Below are positions 33,756-43,439 of a DNA stretch of 64,000 bases, one piece after another. The notes beneath the pieces were generated by a model, which did no database searches, was not told where the DNA came from, and was given only the letters and a program-made list of their open reading frames with translations. The DNA is from SHVO01 sp041905525 (GTDB lineage Bacteria; Pseudomonadota; Alphaproteobacteria; Rhodospirillales; Rhodospirillaceae). Within the stretch, counting starts at the first letter, position 1; each line of letters begins with the position of its first letter. Both the position numbers and the translations under genes were made by a program. The stretch covers positions 124,001 to 188,000 of the forward strand of contig JAYRKY010000001.1 of the NCBI GenBank assembly GCA_041905525.1, given 5' to 3'.

Positions 33756-35840
33756 ATGTTTGAGAACATCGCAGCCCTGAGCCATATCCTGTGCGCACTG
33801 GCTTATCTGCTTGTCTGCGTTTTGCTGATCTCCAGCCGCGCGAAACACGCCTACAAGGCGCTGCTGGTCACAGCCTGCGGAACGACCGCGCTTTGGGCGG
33901 CGCTTGTCGCGGGCGCGCAGATGCCGCAGATGCCGATCCTGCAACTGGAAGCCGCCGCGGCCGTTGTTGAACAGTTGCGCAACGTGGCACTGGTCGCCGC
34001 GGTAGGGCATGTCCTCTTCGTCGCCTATGGCAAGCGCTTCGATCCCATCATGGAAGTGTCGATGGCGGTCGTCGGCCTGGGCGCGGCGCTTTATGTCGCT
34101 GTCGCCAGCGTGGCTCAGGCGGCCGGGTGGCCGATCGCCGCGGATCCGCGCATCGCCTTCACCGCCAATATTCTGGTGGCTATCGTCGCGCTCCTTCTGA
34201 TCGAGAACCTCTTTCGCAACAGCGGCGAAGAATCGCGCTGGGCGGTGAAATATCTGTGTTTCGCGCTCGGCACCATCTTCGTCTTCGACTTCTTCTTCTA
34301 CGCGAAAGCCGCGCTCTACGGCCAAATCGATGGCAAGCTCCTTGATGCCCGGGGAATCATCTGCGTCATTGCCGCCCCTTTGATCGTTCTCGCCGCCGCA
34401 CGATCGCGGAACTGGCCGATCGACCTGCACGTCTCACGACGTCTGGTGTTCCATTCCGCGACGCTGATCGTCGCGGGTGGTTATCTTCTCATCATGGCGG
34501 GGGTCGCGCAGTCGCTAATGACCTTCGCCACGCCGCTCGGCTCGGTGATCCAGACGACTTTCGTGGTGGCCGCGCTCCTTTTGCTCGCCGTCGCGCTATC
34601 GTCCCGCGCGGCCCGCGAGTATGTGAAGAATTTCATCAATAAAAACTTCTTCTCGTACAAATACGACTACCGGCAGGAATGGCTTCGCTTTCTAGGATCG
34701 ATCTCCGACAGCCTGGACGAACTGAGTATTCCCGCGCGCATCCTGCGCAGCATCGCCAATGTCGTCGACAGCCCGGCCGGCGCGCTCTGGATGTATCGGG
34801 ACGAGGATGACGCCTTCATCCAAATCGAGTCCTGGAACATGAGCACCACGTTGCCAAGTCTTAGTCCGTCGGAACCGATGGTGAGCGCGTTGGCGGCGGG
34901 AAAACAAACCATCGACCTCAAGAATCTTTCCGTCGAAGGGCGCAAGGACGAGAGTCTGGTCATTCCCGACTGGCTGTCCGGGAACGCCAAGGCCTGGCTC
35001 TTGGTCCCGCTGGCGCACCGCAACGTGCTCATTGGCTTCCTTCTGCTCGCCCAGCCCCGCGCGCCGCGGCGTCTCGACTGGGAGGATTTCGATTTGTTGC
35101 GGACCGTGGGTCAGCAGGCTGCCAGCTACCTGGCCGAAGAAAACGCCTCGCGGTCGCTCGCGCGCGCCCGACGCTTCGAGGAGTTCAATCGGCAATTTGC
35201 CTTCGTTATTCACGACATCAAGAATATCGCCGGGCAGATGAGCCTCATTCTGAAGAACGCCGAACGTCACGGCAGCAGCCCTGAGTTTCAGGCCGATGTG
35301 CTTGCCACCGTCGCCGACTCCTTGGCCAGCATGCAGGCGATGCTCCGGCAATTGCGCCGAACGCCTGCGGCGCCCGCGTCGACCCGTCTCGACCTCGTCC
35401 CGCTGCTTCAGCGCATTTCAGCAAATTGGCGTATGCAGATGCCGACGCTGCGCGTGGATCTGCCCGAAAGCCCTGTCGACGTGGTGGGCGATCCGGATCG
35501 CTTGTCCGCCGTCTTTAACCATCTCCTCCAGAACGCGATCGATGCGGCCGGCACCGATGGCGATGTCAGCCTTGCGCTCAGTAAGCCCGGCGCCGATGCA
35601 ACCGCGAACAAGCCGTGGGCAATCGTCACGGTGGCGGACGACGGCCCCGGCATGGATGAGGCGTTTATCCGTGACCGGCTCTTTCAGCCAATGGAAAGCA
35701 CGAAGTCCGATGGCTTCGGAATCGGCGCTTACCAAACCCAGCATGTGATCCGCGAAATGGGCGGAAACCTCGAAGTCGATAGCAACGTGGGAGTGGGCAC
35801 GCGGATTGTCCTGCGCCTCCCGCTTGCCGCGGCGGCCTAG
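33756..35840 (+). CDS. prsK: PEP-CTERM system histidine kinase PrsK
   Basis: A 694-residue membrane sensor kinase. Nine or so helices fill the first 285 residues, a GAF-like domain follows (about 310-460), and the kinase core begins with the H box FAFVIHDIKNIAGQ, His486. The N box FNHLLQNAIDAAG, G1 DDGPGMD and G2 FGIGAYQTQ are intact. It should phosphorylate PrsR, encoded 15 bases downstream. The N-terminal helices suggest an input at the membrane, perhaps envelope or EPS state; the stimulus is not known. Confidence 0.92.
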   Translation: MFENIAALSHILCALAYLLVCVLLISSRAKHAYKALLVTACGTTALWAALVAGAQMPQMPILQLEAAAAVVEQLRNVALVAAVGHVLFVAYGKRFDPIMEVSMAVVGLGAALYVAVASVAQAAGWPIAADPRIAFTANILVAIVALLLIENLFRNSGEESRWAVKYLCFALGTIFVFDFFFYAKAALYGQIDGKLLDARGIICVIAAPLIVLAAARSRNWPIDLHVSRRLVFHSATLIVAGGYLLIMAGVAQSLMTFATPLGSVIQTTFVVAALLLLAVALSSRAAREYVKNFINKNFFSYKYDYRQEWLRFLGSISDSLDELSIPARILRSIANVVDSPAGALWMYRDEDDAFIQIESWNMSTTLPSLSPSEPMVSALAAGKQTIDLKNLSVEGRKDESLVIPDWLSGNAKAWLLVPLAHRNVLIGFLLLAQPRAPRRLDWEDFDLLRTVGQQAASYLAEENASRSLARARRFEEFNRQFAFVIHDIKNIAGQMSLILKNAERHGSSPEFQADVLATVADSLASMQAMLRQLRRTPAAPASTRLDLVPLLQRISANWRMQMPTLRVDLPESPVDVVGDPDRLSAVFNHLLQNAIDAAGTDGDVSLALSKPGADATANKPWAIVTVADDGPGMDEAFIRDRLFQPMESTKSDGFGIGAYQTQHVIREMGGNLEVDSNVGVGTRIVLRLPLAAAA

Positions 35841-35855
35841 AAGGCAGACACCAGA

Positions 35856-37268
35856 ATGAACGATCTTCAAACCCAAGACGCCGACATCGGAGCCGCCGCC
35901 ACAACGGCTCCTGTACCTTCGGCCCGCTCGGTGCTCGTCGTCGAGGACGACCCCGGCCTGCGCCGCCAAATGCGTTGGGCGCTCGGCGATTCCTTCAACG
36001 TGCATCTTGCCGAGGATCGGACCACCGCCCTTGCCACTATGGCCAAAGAACGCCCCATTCTCGTGGTGCTGGATTTGGGACTGCCCCCCAATCCAAACGG
36101 CGCAAGCGAAGGCTTATTTCTGCTCGAGACGTTTCTGAGCGAATATCAGGGCGTGAAGGTGATCATCGCCAGCGGCAATGAAGAGCGCAGCAATGCACTT
36201 AAAGCGATATCGCTCGGTGCGTATGATTTCTTCGCCAAGCCTGTCGACCTCGATCAGTTGCGATTGATCCTCGACCGAGCGTGGAACCTTCACAAGCTGG
36301 AGGAGGAGAACGCGCGTTTGTCGCAGACGGTGGCGGGTCCGCTCGACGGAATGATCGCGTCTTCCCCGGAAATGATGAAGGTGCGCCGCACGGTCGAGCG
36401 CGTGGCGCCCACCGATATCAGCGTTCTCGTGCAGGGTGAAAGCGGAACCGGCAAAGAGGTGATTGCGCGCGGCATCCACCGCCTGAGCAACCGCGCGGCC
36501 GGTCCATTCGTGGCCATCAATTGCGCGGCCATCCCGGAAGCGCTGCTCGAAAGCGAGTTGTTCGGGTACGAACGCGGAGCCTTCACCGGAGCCGTGAAGC
36601 GCACCATCGGCCGCATCGAACAAGCCAACGGCGGCACACTTTTTCTTGATGAAATCGGCGATATGCCGCTTGCGCTTCAAGCCAAATTGCTCCGGTTCCT
36701 CCAGGACCGCAAATTCCAGCGGCTGGGCGGTCAGGGCGACCTCGCCGCCGATGTCCGGGTGGTGTCGGCCACCAACCGCGATTTGCGGACCATGATCGCG
36801 CAAGGAAGTTTCCGCGAGGATGTTTTCTTCCGCCTGAACGAGGTCAGCATCTTGCTGCCACCGCTACGCGATCGCGGTGACGACGTATTGCTCATTGCGA
36901 ATGCGCTCCTGCGCGGATTCGCCGAAACCTATCGCAGGGGCAATATTCGGTTCTCCGCATCCGCCCAGGCGGTCATCCGACGCTTCGCATGGCCCGGCAA
37001 TGTGCGTGAACTCGAGAATCGTCTGAAGCGCGCTGTCGTTATGGCGGAAAAGAACGCCATCAGTCCCGAGGATCTCGGACTGCAGTTCGAGCCTCAGGAA
37101 GGCGAAATTAATCTCAAGGAAATCCGTCAACGCGCGGAGACTGAAGCCATTCTCCGAGCGCTCAGCGCCTGCGGTAACAATCTGACGCAGGCCGCCAAGA
37201 TGTTGGGCGTCAGCCGGCCCACGCTCTACAACCTGATGTCGAGTTATGAAATTAAGGTGCCACAATGA
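35856..37268 (+). CDS. prsR: PEP-CTERM system sigma-54 activator PrsR
   Basis: A 470-residue response regulator of the NtrC type. The receiver has an acidic pocket ED(D) at 30-32, phosphoacceptor Asp73 (VVLDLGLPP) and Lys128. The AAA+ domain has Walker A QGESGTGKEVIA (about 193-204), GAFTGAVK (241-248), the loop that contacts sigma-54, and Walker B GGTLFLDEIGDM. The C-terminus is a Fis-type helix-turn-helix (LTQAAKMLGVSRPTLYNLMS). With sigma-54 it would switch on the PEP-CTERM genes. Its stop overlaps the PrsT start as ATGA. Confidence 0.93.
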   Translation: MNDLQTQDADIGAAATTAPVPSARSVLVVEDDPGLRRQMRWALGDSFNVHLAEDRTTALATMAKERPILVVLDLGLPPNPNGASEGLFLLETFLSEYQGVKVIIASGNEERSNALKAISLGAYDFFAKPVDLDQLRLILDRAWNLHKLEEENARLSQTVAGPLDGMIASSPEMMKVRRTVERVAPTDISVLVQGESGTGKEVIARGIHRLSNRAAGPFVAINCAAIPEALLESELFGYERGAFTGAVKRTIGRIEQANGGTLFLDEIGDMPLALQAKLLRFLQDRKFQRLGGQGDLAADVRVVSATNRDLRTMIAQGSFREDVFFRLNEVSILLPPLRDRGDDVLLIANALLRGFAETYRRGNIRFSASAQAVIRRFAWPGNVRELENRLKRAVVMAEKNAISPEDLGLQFEPQEGEINLKEIRQRAETEAILRALSACGNNLTQAAKMLGVSRPTLYNLMSSYEIKVPQ

Positions 37269-40132
37269 AAAGCGACGCCACCCGGAAAGGATCCAAGATG
37301 AGCAGCCCCGTTTCCTCCACGTTGCGCTTTGCCGCTTTGTCCATTGCCCTCACTGTCGCCGCCGCGCCGGTCGCGACCGCCGCCGTCAACGCGGAGTCCA
37401 AGGAATATTTCGAGAAGGCGCGCGCTTTGACGGGGAAGGGCGACCTGTCCGGATCCATCATTCAACTCAAGAACGCGCTGCGGGCATCGTCGGAAAACAA
37501 CGATGCGCGCTTTGAATTGGGCGTCCTCTATCTCAGAACCGGCGATTTTGCCTCGGCGCAGCGTGAACTTCAGACTGTTTACGAAGCCAAGTATGACCTC
37601 GCCAAGGTCGTCCCGCCGTTGACGCAATCCTACCTCGCGCTCGGCCGATATCAGGAGATGATCAAGAACTTCAACGCGTCGACGTTCCCGCCGGCTGTAC
37701 GCGGCACCGTCCTGGCGGCCCAGGCACGTGCCCAGATCGCCCTTCAAGATCCGAAAGCAGCCCGGGCGCTCGTGGATGCCGCGCTTGCGTTGCCGCCCTT
37801 GTCGTCGGGAGTCATTGCGGCCGACGCCATCCTTCTGCGCATGGAGCAGAAATACAAGGAAGCCGAGGCGCAGGTCGACAAGGGGCTCGCCGCGGAGCCT
37901 GACCAGTCCGAACTGCTGGTGCTGAAAGGCGAATTGCGCCAGCAGCAAAACGACCTCGACGGCGCGATGACGTACTTCAATCGCGCGGTCGACAAATACC
38001 CGCGTTTCACGCGCGCGCGCGTGGCGCGCTCCATGGTCAATTTGACGCGCAATCAGTACGACTTGATCGAGGACGACGTGAAGGACGTTCTCGCGCAAGA
38101 ACCGCAAAACCCCATTGCGCTGTACCTGCGCGCGTTCCTGCTGTCGCAAAAGAAGAATTACAAGGACGCGGTCCAGATCCTGCTCGCGGTTCCGCAACTG
38201 CTCGAGAACTATCCGCCGGCGCGCTACCTGCTCGCAGCGACGGCTTTCGCCGATGGCCAAGTGGAAGTGGCGCGCGCGAACGCCGAGCAGTTCGTGCAAA
38301 AGATGCCCGACCAGCCCACGGGAATAAAACTCCTGGCCGCGATCGCGCAGCGCTCGGGCGATTACGTCCGCGCCGTTTCCCTGTTGGAGCCGCTGGCGCA
38401 GCGCGAGCCGAATGATGCTCAGCTGCAGACGTTGCTCGCGGGGGCCTACCTCGCCGCGGGCCGCAGCACCGACGCGATTACGATGTTCGAGCGCGGAGTC
38501 AGTCAGGATCCCAACAACGTGGAAGCTCAGCTCGCGCTGGCGGTCAGCCGGCTACGCGCCGGCGAAACCGAGGCGGGAGTCGCGCAGCTTGAAACCATGG
38601 CGCAGAAGGGCACCAGCCCGCTGCAGGCCAGCACGCTTCTGGTGCTCACCCATATGCGCGCGCGCCAGTTCGATAAAGCGGTTCAGGCCAGCGAGAGCTA
38701 CATCAAGTCGGCCCCCAACGATGCCAACGGTTACAACTTGAAGGGGACGGTCAGCCTCGCGGCCAACGACCTGCCGGCGGCCCGCACGGCGTTCCGCGCC
38801 GCCGCCGCGAAGGATCCCAAGTTTGTTGCCGCCCCCCTCAACCTCGCGAAGGTCGAGGAGCGGGCCAACAATCTTCCCGAGGCGCGCCGGTGGTATGAGG
38901 CCGCGCTGAAGGTCGAGCCGAAAAACGTGACGGCGTTCACCGGCCTTGCGAGCCTCGCGATGGCGGAAAAGGACGTGAACCGCGCCGCCGGTCACCTTGA
39001 GAAGGCGATCGGCCTCAACGCCGACAATCTTCAGCTCCGCCAGCAGCTCGTCGACCTCCTGCTTACCAACAACGAAACCAATCGTGCGCTGATTGCGGCC
39101 CGTGAATTCGCGAATGCCGCGCCGAACGACACCCGCGCGCTCGATGCCCTCGGCCGTGCCCAGCTGGCCGGCGGTGATTTCACCAATGCGATCGGTTCTT
39201 ACCAGCGGATGACCAAGCAGCAGCCGCAGAACGCGGAAACACACCGGCGCCTGGGCCGGGCGCTGATGGCAGCCGCGAATGCCAAACCCGACGGCAAGCC
39301 GAGCCCAAATCGGTCTGTCTATCTCGCCGATGCGCGGGTCGCGTTCGATCAAGCGGTTGTCACCGCGCCGGATTACGAGGCGGCGCTCATTGACCGCGTG
39401 ACCATCGAACGCGAGACCGCCGGCGACGATAAGGCGGTGGCCCTCGCGCAGAAGTACGTCAGCGAACGCCCCGACTCGGTCGTGCGTCTGATCGTGATGG
39501 GCGACCTGCAATCGGTGCTGCGCAAGGATGCGGCGGCCGCCGCGGTCTATCGTACGGCGTGGGAGAAGGAAAAGACCAACAACGTCCTGCGCCGCTACTA
39601 CGGCGCACTCGCCCGTTCGGGCAAAGCGGATGAAGGACTGGCGCTGTTGAAGACCTGGGTTGCCGAGCACCCCAAGGACTATGACATGCGGTTCCTCCTC
39701 ACCAGCGTGCATATCGACGCGGGCCGCTACAAGGAGGCGCTCGCCGAGACGCAGGCCATGGACGGCGTGCTGCCGGAGAACCCCGTTCTGCTCAACAACC
39801 TCGCGTGGCTGCTGTCGCAGAACAAGGACCCCAAGGCGTTTGAAATGGCGGAGAAGGCGCGCCAACTCGCGCCCGAAGCGCCCGAGATTCTCGACACATT
39901 GGGGTGGCTGGAAGTCACCAGCCGCAATCAGGACAAGGGCCTCGAACTCCTGACGAAGGCTTATGGTCTCGCGCCGAACCGGCCCGAAATCGCCTACCAC
40001 TACGCGGCCGCCCTGCGAAAGAAGGGCGACACGGCCAAGGCGCGCGAAGTTCTGCAGAAGGCGCTGGAAAGCAAAGCGCAGTTCCAGGAGCGCAAGGAGG
40101 CCGAGGCGCTGTTGATCGAGTTGCGCAAGTGA
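37265..40132 (+). CDS. prsT: PEP-CTERM system TPR protein PrsT
   Basis: A 955-residue exported protein filled with tetratricopeptide repeats, from about residue 45 to the end (for example ARFELGVLYLRTGDFASAQR, LLNNLAWLLSQNKDPKAFEM), expected to scaffold protein contacts in the periplasm or outer membrane. The signal ends VATAAVNAESKE with no lipobox Cys, though family members are usually described as lipoproteins. Start ATG 37265 overlaps the PrsR stop; an ATG at 37298, with AAAGGA before it, would give a shorter, more standard signal peptide. Size fits the family's roughly 900 residues. Confidence 0.9.
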   Translation: MKSDATRKGSKMSSPVSSTLRFAALSIALTVAAAPVATAAVNAESKEYFEKARALTGKGDLSGSIIQLKNALRASSENNDARFELGVLYLRTGDFASAQRELQTVYEAKYDLAKVVPPLTQSYLALGRYQEMIKNFNASTFPPAVRGTVLAAQARAQIALQDPKAARALVDAALALPPLSSGVIAADAILLRMEQKYKEAEAQVDKGLAAEPDQSELLVLKGELRQQQNDLDGAMTYFNRAVDKYPRFTRARVARSMVNLTRNQYDLIEDDVKDVLAQEPQNPIALYLRAFLLSQKKNYKDAVQILLAVPQLLENYPPARYLLAATAFADGQVEVARANAEQFVQKMPDQPTGIKLLAAIAQRSGDYVRAVSLLEPLAQREPNDAQLQTLLAGAYLAAGRSTDAITMFERGVSQDPNNVEAQLALAVSRLRAGETEAGVAQLETMAQKGTSPLQASTLLVLTHMRARQFDKAVQASESYIKSAPNDANGYNLKGTVSLAANDLPAARTAFRAAAAKDPKFVAAPLNLAKVEERANNLPEARRWYEAALKVEPKNVTAFTGLASLAMAEKDVNRAAGHLEKAIGLNADNLQLRQQLVDLLLTNNETNRALIAAREFANAAPNDTRALDALGRAQLAGGDFTNAIGSYQRMTKQQPQNAETHRRLGRALMAAANAKPDGKPSPNRSVYLADARVAFDQAVVTAPDYEAALIDRVTIERETAGDDKAVALAQKYVSERPDSVVRLIVMGDLQSVLRKDAAAAAVYRTAWEKEKTNNVLRRYYGALARSGKADEGLALLKTWVAEHPKDYDMRFLLTSVHIDAGRYKEALAETQAMDGVLPENPVLLNNLAWLLSQNKDPKAFEMAEKARQLAPEAPEILDTLGWLEVTSRNQDKGLELLTKAYGLAPNRPEIAYHYAAALRKKGDTAKAREVLQKALESKAQFQERKEAEALLIELRK

Positions 40133-40155
40133 GCTTTGCAGTTGGAGAGCGTTGA

Positions 40156-41193
40156 ATGAGTGGGGGTTCGTCGGCCGCAAGGTCTGCACGGGGACGATGC
40201 GTCCTTGTGACGGGCGGCGCGGGCTATATCGGCAGCCATGTCGTGCTCGCCTTGATGGCCGCGGGTTGGCGCGTGCTAGTGGTCGACGACCTGTCCACTG
40301 GTCAGCGAAGATTGCTGCCCTCAGGCGCCGAACTTCATGTTGGGAATGTCGGTGATACCGCTTTGATGACGGGCCTGATGCGGGAGACGCAGCCGGTTGC
40401 CGTGATGCATTTCGCTGGATCGATCAGCGTTCCGGAGTCCGTGGCCAATCCACTGAAGTATTACACCAACAACTTCTCGAACAGCGGCGCCTTGGTCGAA
40501 GCTTGTACGCGGGCGGGTGTGAGTAATTTCATCTTTTCCTCGACGGCGGCGGTCTACGGCATTCCGAAGATCGTCCCGGTCTCGGAGTCGGCACAGACGG
40601 ACCCCATCAATCCGTACGGGCGCTCGAAGTTGATGACGGAGCATCTGTTGGCCGACACCGCCGCCGCCGGCGGGCTCAGCTATGTCGCCTTGCGCTACTT
40701 CAATGTCGCGGGCGCCGATGCGCATTTGCGCTCGGGGCAGGTGGTGAGAAACTCGACGAACCTCATCAAGACGGTGAGCGAGCTGGCCGCGGGCGCGCGC
40801 GCCGAAATGACCGTCCACGGGACCGACTATCCGACCGCGGACGGCACGTGCGTGCGCGATTTCATCCACGTGAGCGATCTCGCGGACGCTCATGTGAAGG
40901 CGCTCGATTATCTGTGCGAGGGCGGCGATAGCCTGACCATGAACTGCGGCTACGGCCACGGTTATTCCGTGCGCGAGGTGCTCGCCGCCGCAGCGCGTGT
41001 TGTCGGCCGCCCCTTGCCGCATAGCGTGGGACCGCGCCGCGCCGGCGATCCTCCCGAGGTCATTGCCGATGCCGGCCTCATCCGCCAAACCCTTGGCTGG
41101 GCGCCGGCCCGCGACGATCTCGATTTGATCTTGCGCTCGGCGATCGGGTGGGAAATGCACCTTCAAAGCCCGGCCCAGGCCGTCGCGACCTAG
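40156..41193 (+). CDS. galE: UDP-glucose 4-epimerase-like enzyme
   Basis: A 345-residue short-chain dehydrogenase/reductase enzyme that interconverts UDP-glucose and UDP-galactose (or the N-acetyl forms), supplying sugar donors. Rossmann motif VTGGAGYIGSH, FAGSISVPESVANPLKYYTN, catalytic SSTAAVYG and NPYGRSK (Y and K of the YxxxK pair), CVRDFIHVSDLADAHV and RRAGDPPEVIADAGLIRQTL are all present. An N-terminal extension of about 14 residues precedes the NAD motif. The start has GGAGAG at good spacing. It may share a transcript with prsT. Confidence 0.88.
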   Translation: MSGGSSAARSARGRCVLVTGGAGYIGSHVVLALMAAGWRVLVVDDLSTGQRRLLPSGAELHVGNVGDTALMTGLMRETQPVAVMHFAGSISVPESVANPLKYYTNNFSNSGALVEACTRAGVSNFIFSSTAAVYGIPKIVPVSESAQTDPINPYGRSKLMTEHLLADTAAAGGLSYVALRYFNVAGADAHLRSGQVVRNSTNLIKTVSELAAGARAEMTVHGTDYPTADGTCVRDFIHVSDLADAHVKALDYLCEGGDSLTMNCGYGHGYSVREVLAAAARVVGRPLPHSVGPRRAGDPPEVIADAGLIRQTLGWAPARDDLDLILRSAIGWEMHLQSPAQAVAT

Positions 41194-41339
41194 GACCACG
41201 CCGTCTCGGAGCGGTTCGAAACTTGTGTGATTTCAGCGAGATAGGCTCGGTGCGGCCCCGAAGGCGGAACGTCAGGATTCGTTACAAAACCGCGTTCCGC
41301 GACTTCGCGTAATAGTTTGAAAAGTCTCAACAATTTCTC

Positions 41340-41355
41340 TGGCACGCGGCTTGCT
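41340..41355 (+). promoter_or_regulatory. sigma-54 -24/-12 promoter before the gene at 41387
   Basis: TGGCACGCGGCTTGCT is a near-consensus RpoN promoter: TGGCACG, four bases, TTGCT, with GG and GC 10 bases apart. The GC lies 32 bases before ATG 41387. A candidate activator-type sequence, TTCGCGTAATAG, sits at 41304-41315, close to the -24 element. The promoter probably also drives the protease gene at 42273, which begins 55 bases after the first gene ends. Confidence 0.88.
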
Positions 41356-41386
41356 TGTCTGAACCTCATTACAGCCCGGTGGGGCG

Positions 41387-42217
41387 ATGGGGGGCGACGT
41401 GCGGAAATCGACTTTGGCATATCTCGCGCTGGCGGCGGCCGTTCTTGCCGTCCGTCCGGCCTCGGCCGCGCCGATTATCATCACCGACCAGATCGATGTT
41501 TCCTCCACTTACCTCGGTGGCGACTACGGCAGTTACGGCAGCAGCACCTTCGCCAACGAATTTCGTGCCGGCCGCCATTGGGGCGACGCCATTCAGGAGG
41601 ACACCGACCCCTTTAATACGACCCAAATCACCATTACGCGGAACGACTCCGCGAACCGGATTGATTTCGATATTCGCACGTGGTTCGGCGGCACCTCGCC
41701 GAGCGGCGCGAAGTACGCCGACCTGTTTTTCGACATCTCGAGCCCGAACACGTTCGATACGTTCTCGCATGCCATCGCGCTCGGCTATCAGTCCATGGCG
41801 CCCGGCGTTTACGCCGTGACGGGTACGCAGAACTCCAACGACATTTGGTCGACCGACACCAGCAACCTCTACGGCGGGTTCACGCAGTTCAAAACGACGT
41901 CGTCAAACTATAACGCCGCGATGGCGCTGACTCCCCCCGTGCGTCTCACCTCAGGCGCCGCGCTGCCGGAATTTTCGGTGACGGTCACGCAAACCGACAT
42001 CGGCGGCGGCATGTACAACATCAACGTTGCGGTCATCTCGACGACCGATCTCAATCTGTTCGACAGCTTCGACGTGTTCTGGGCTACTGCCGACTGCAAC
42101 AACGACGCTATCTGGGGCGCGACTGTGCCGGCGCCCAATGGCCTGGCCCTCCTGGGACTGGGCCTTCTCGCCGTCGGTGTCGTTCGTTATCGCCTCTCTC
42201 GGCGCGAAACGCGCTGA
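41387..42217 (+). CDS. PEP-CTERM (VPAP variant) protein, paralogue A
   Basis: A 276-residue exported protein with a signal ending RPASAAP and a conserved domain shared with the protein at 48919 (STFANEFRAGRHWGDAIQ, DPFNTTQITITRNDS, YADLFFDISS, QFKTTSSNYNAAMALTPPVR). I know no named domain for it; the strand-rich, Thr/Asn-rich composition suggests a beta-sandwich. The tail is VPAPNGLALLGLGLLAVGVV then RYRLSRRETR. The start may be ATG 41387 or GTG 41399, which would give the shorter signal VRKSTLAYLALAAAV; both have purine-rich sites. It has its own sigma-54 promoter. Confidence 0.85.
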   Translation: MGGDVRKSTLAYLALAAAVLAVRPASAAPIIITDQIDVSSTYLGGDYGSYGSSTFANEFRAGRHWGDAIQEDTDPFNTTQITITRNDSANRIDFDIRTWFGGTSPSGAKYADLFFDISSPNTFDTFSHAIALGYQSMAPGVYAVTGTQNSNDIWSTDTSNLYGGFTQFKTTSSNYNAAMALTPPVRLTSGAALPEFSVTVTQTDIGGGMYNINVAVISTTDLNLFDSFDVFWATADCNNDAIWGATVPAPNGLALLGLGLLAVGVVRYRLSRRETR

Positions 42218-42272
42218 GGCACGGCTGTCACCCCATCATTTCGCAAAGAAATAAGAGAAACGAGGTTCGTAA

Positions 42273-43262
42273 ATGAGTCCGGTCCTGCGTGCTGCCACTC
42301 CTCTCGTCGCCGCGTTCTTGCTTGCAGCGACAGCGGCCATTTCGCCGGCTTCGGCGTCGCTCTACCTCGCTGATGCGCAGACCCTGCAAACCACTGTCGA
42401 CAGTCCGGCCAACCACGTTGTCGGTGCCGGCGGTTTTTTCGACGGGGTCGGTCTCCTCACGGTCAATCGCGCTGACGGCTCGTTCATGTGCTCGAGCAGC
42501 CTTCTCGGCTCGGGGCGCCACCTGCTGACGGCGGCCCATTGCGTCACCAACGGCTCGGGCATTTTCAACACGAACTCCGCGACCGTCTCTTTCTTCGGTG
42601 ATTCGGGAACGTACAACATCGGCGTCGCCAACTACTTCATCGCCACCGACTGGACGACGTCCGGTGCCGACATCTTCAGCGGTTCGGACATCGCCGTCCT
42701 CGAACTGGCCGCTTTCGCGCCGACCGAGATCACGCGCTACGACCTCTTCGGCGGTCCGGGCGACGTCGGCGCTGTCGCAACGCGCGTCGGTTACGGCATG
42801 TCGGGTACCGGAACCACCGGCACGACCATTGCAGCCGGCACCTTGCGCACGGGTCAGAACCTATATGACGCCGATGGCAGCTCCGTCGGCATCTCGTCCA
42901 ACGTTCTGCTTTACGATTTTGACGACGGCACGACGACTCACGACGCCCTGGGCTATTTCGGCCTTCCGGACCTGGGCCTAGGCACCGCCGAAACCACGGC
43001 TGCGCCTGGTGATTCGGGCGGCGCCACGTTTATCGGCAACCTGATCGCCGGGGTGACGTCTTTCGGCTTGCGTTTTGCCCCGTCGGATTATGACGGGATC
43101 CTCAACAGCTCCTACGGCGAACTCGGCGGGGACACGCGTGTCTCCTCCTATTTCAACGACATCATGGGGATCATGGGAATCTCCGTCCCCGCGCCGGCCA
43201 GCTTCCTGCTCGTCCTCGGACTGCTTCCCGTCGTGTTGCGCCGCCGCTACCGCGCCGTTTAG
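42273..43262 (+). CDS. trypsin-like serine protease with PEP-CTERM-like (VPAP) anchor
   Basis: A 329-residue exported protease of the S1 fold. The signal ends SPASASL (about residue 29). The catalytic triad is LTAAHCV (His89), SDIAVLEL (Asp139) and APGDSGGATF (Ser248). The tail is SVPAPASFLLVLGLLPVVL then RRRYRAV, so this is a putative exosortase substrate that brings a protease to the cell surface. It follows paralogue A by 55 bases with no promoter of its own visible, suggesting one operon, and it is followed by a hairpin terminator. The substrate is unknown. Confidence 0.85.
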   Translation: MSPVLRAATPLVAAFLLAATAAISPASASLYLADAQTLQTTVDSPANHVVGAGGFFDGVGLLTVNRADGSFMCSSSLLGSGRHLLTAAHCVTNGSGIFNTNSATVSFFGDSGTYNIGVANYFIATDWTTSGADIFSGSDIAVLELAAFAPTEITRYDLFGGPGDVGAVATRVGYGMSGTGTTGTTIAAGTLRTGQNLYDADGSSVGISSNVLLYDFDDGTTTHDALGYFGLPDLGLGTAETTAAPGDSGGATFIGNLIAGVTSFGLRFAPSDYDGILNSSYGELGGDTRVSSYFNDIMGIMGISVPAPASFLLVLGLLPVVLRRRYRAV

Positions 43263-43304
43263 GCGCCCCGCAGCGCATCGCAGACACGCCTACCTCTCTT
43301 CAGC

Positions 43305-43330
43305 AGGGCGGCCCTAAAGGGGGCCGCCTT
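43305..43330 (+). terminator. hairpin after the protease gene
   Basis: AGGGCGGCCC (43305-43314) pairs with GGGCCGCCTT (43321-43330), ten base pairs with one G-T pair, across a six-base loop. The T-run is only two bases, so strength is uncertain. It sits 43 bases after the protease stop and before the GT2 gene. Confidence 0.6.
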
Positions 43331-43439
43331 GCGGTGAATCCGTCGCTCGGATATGAGAGAACGGATGGGAAGAGGGGGCCGTCCGACCGGCGCTCTCTTC
43401 GGGGCCTTCAAGCGAAACAGATCTTAAAGTAGGGCAGTC

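Noticed and set aside
38552..40189. 545-codon minus-strand open frame
   Set aside because: Antisense to prsT, whose TPR repeats run through the whole region; the minus frame has no recognisable motif.
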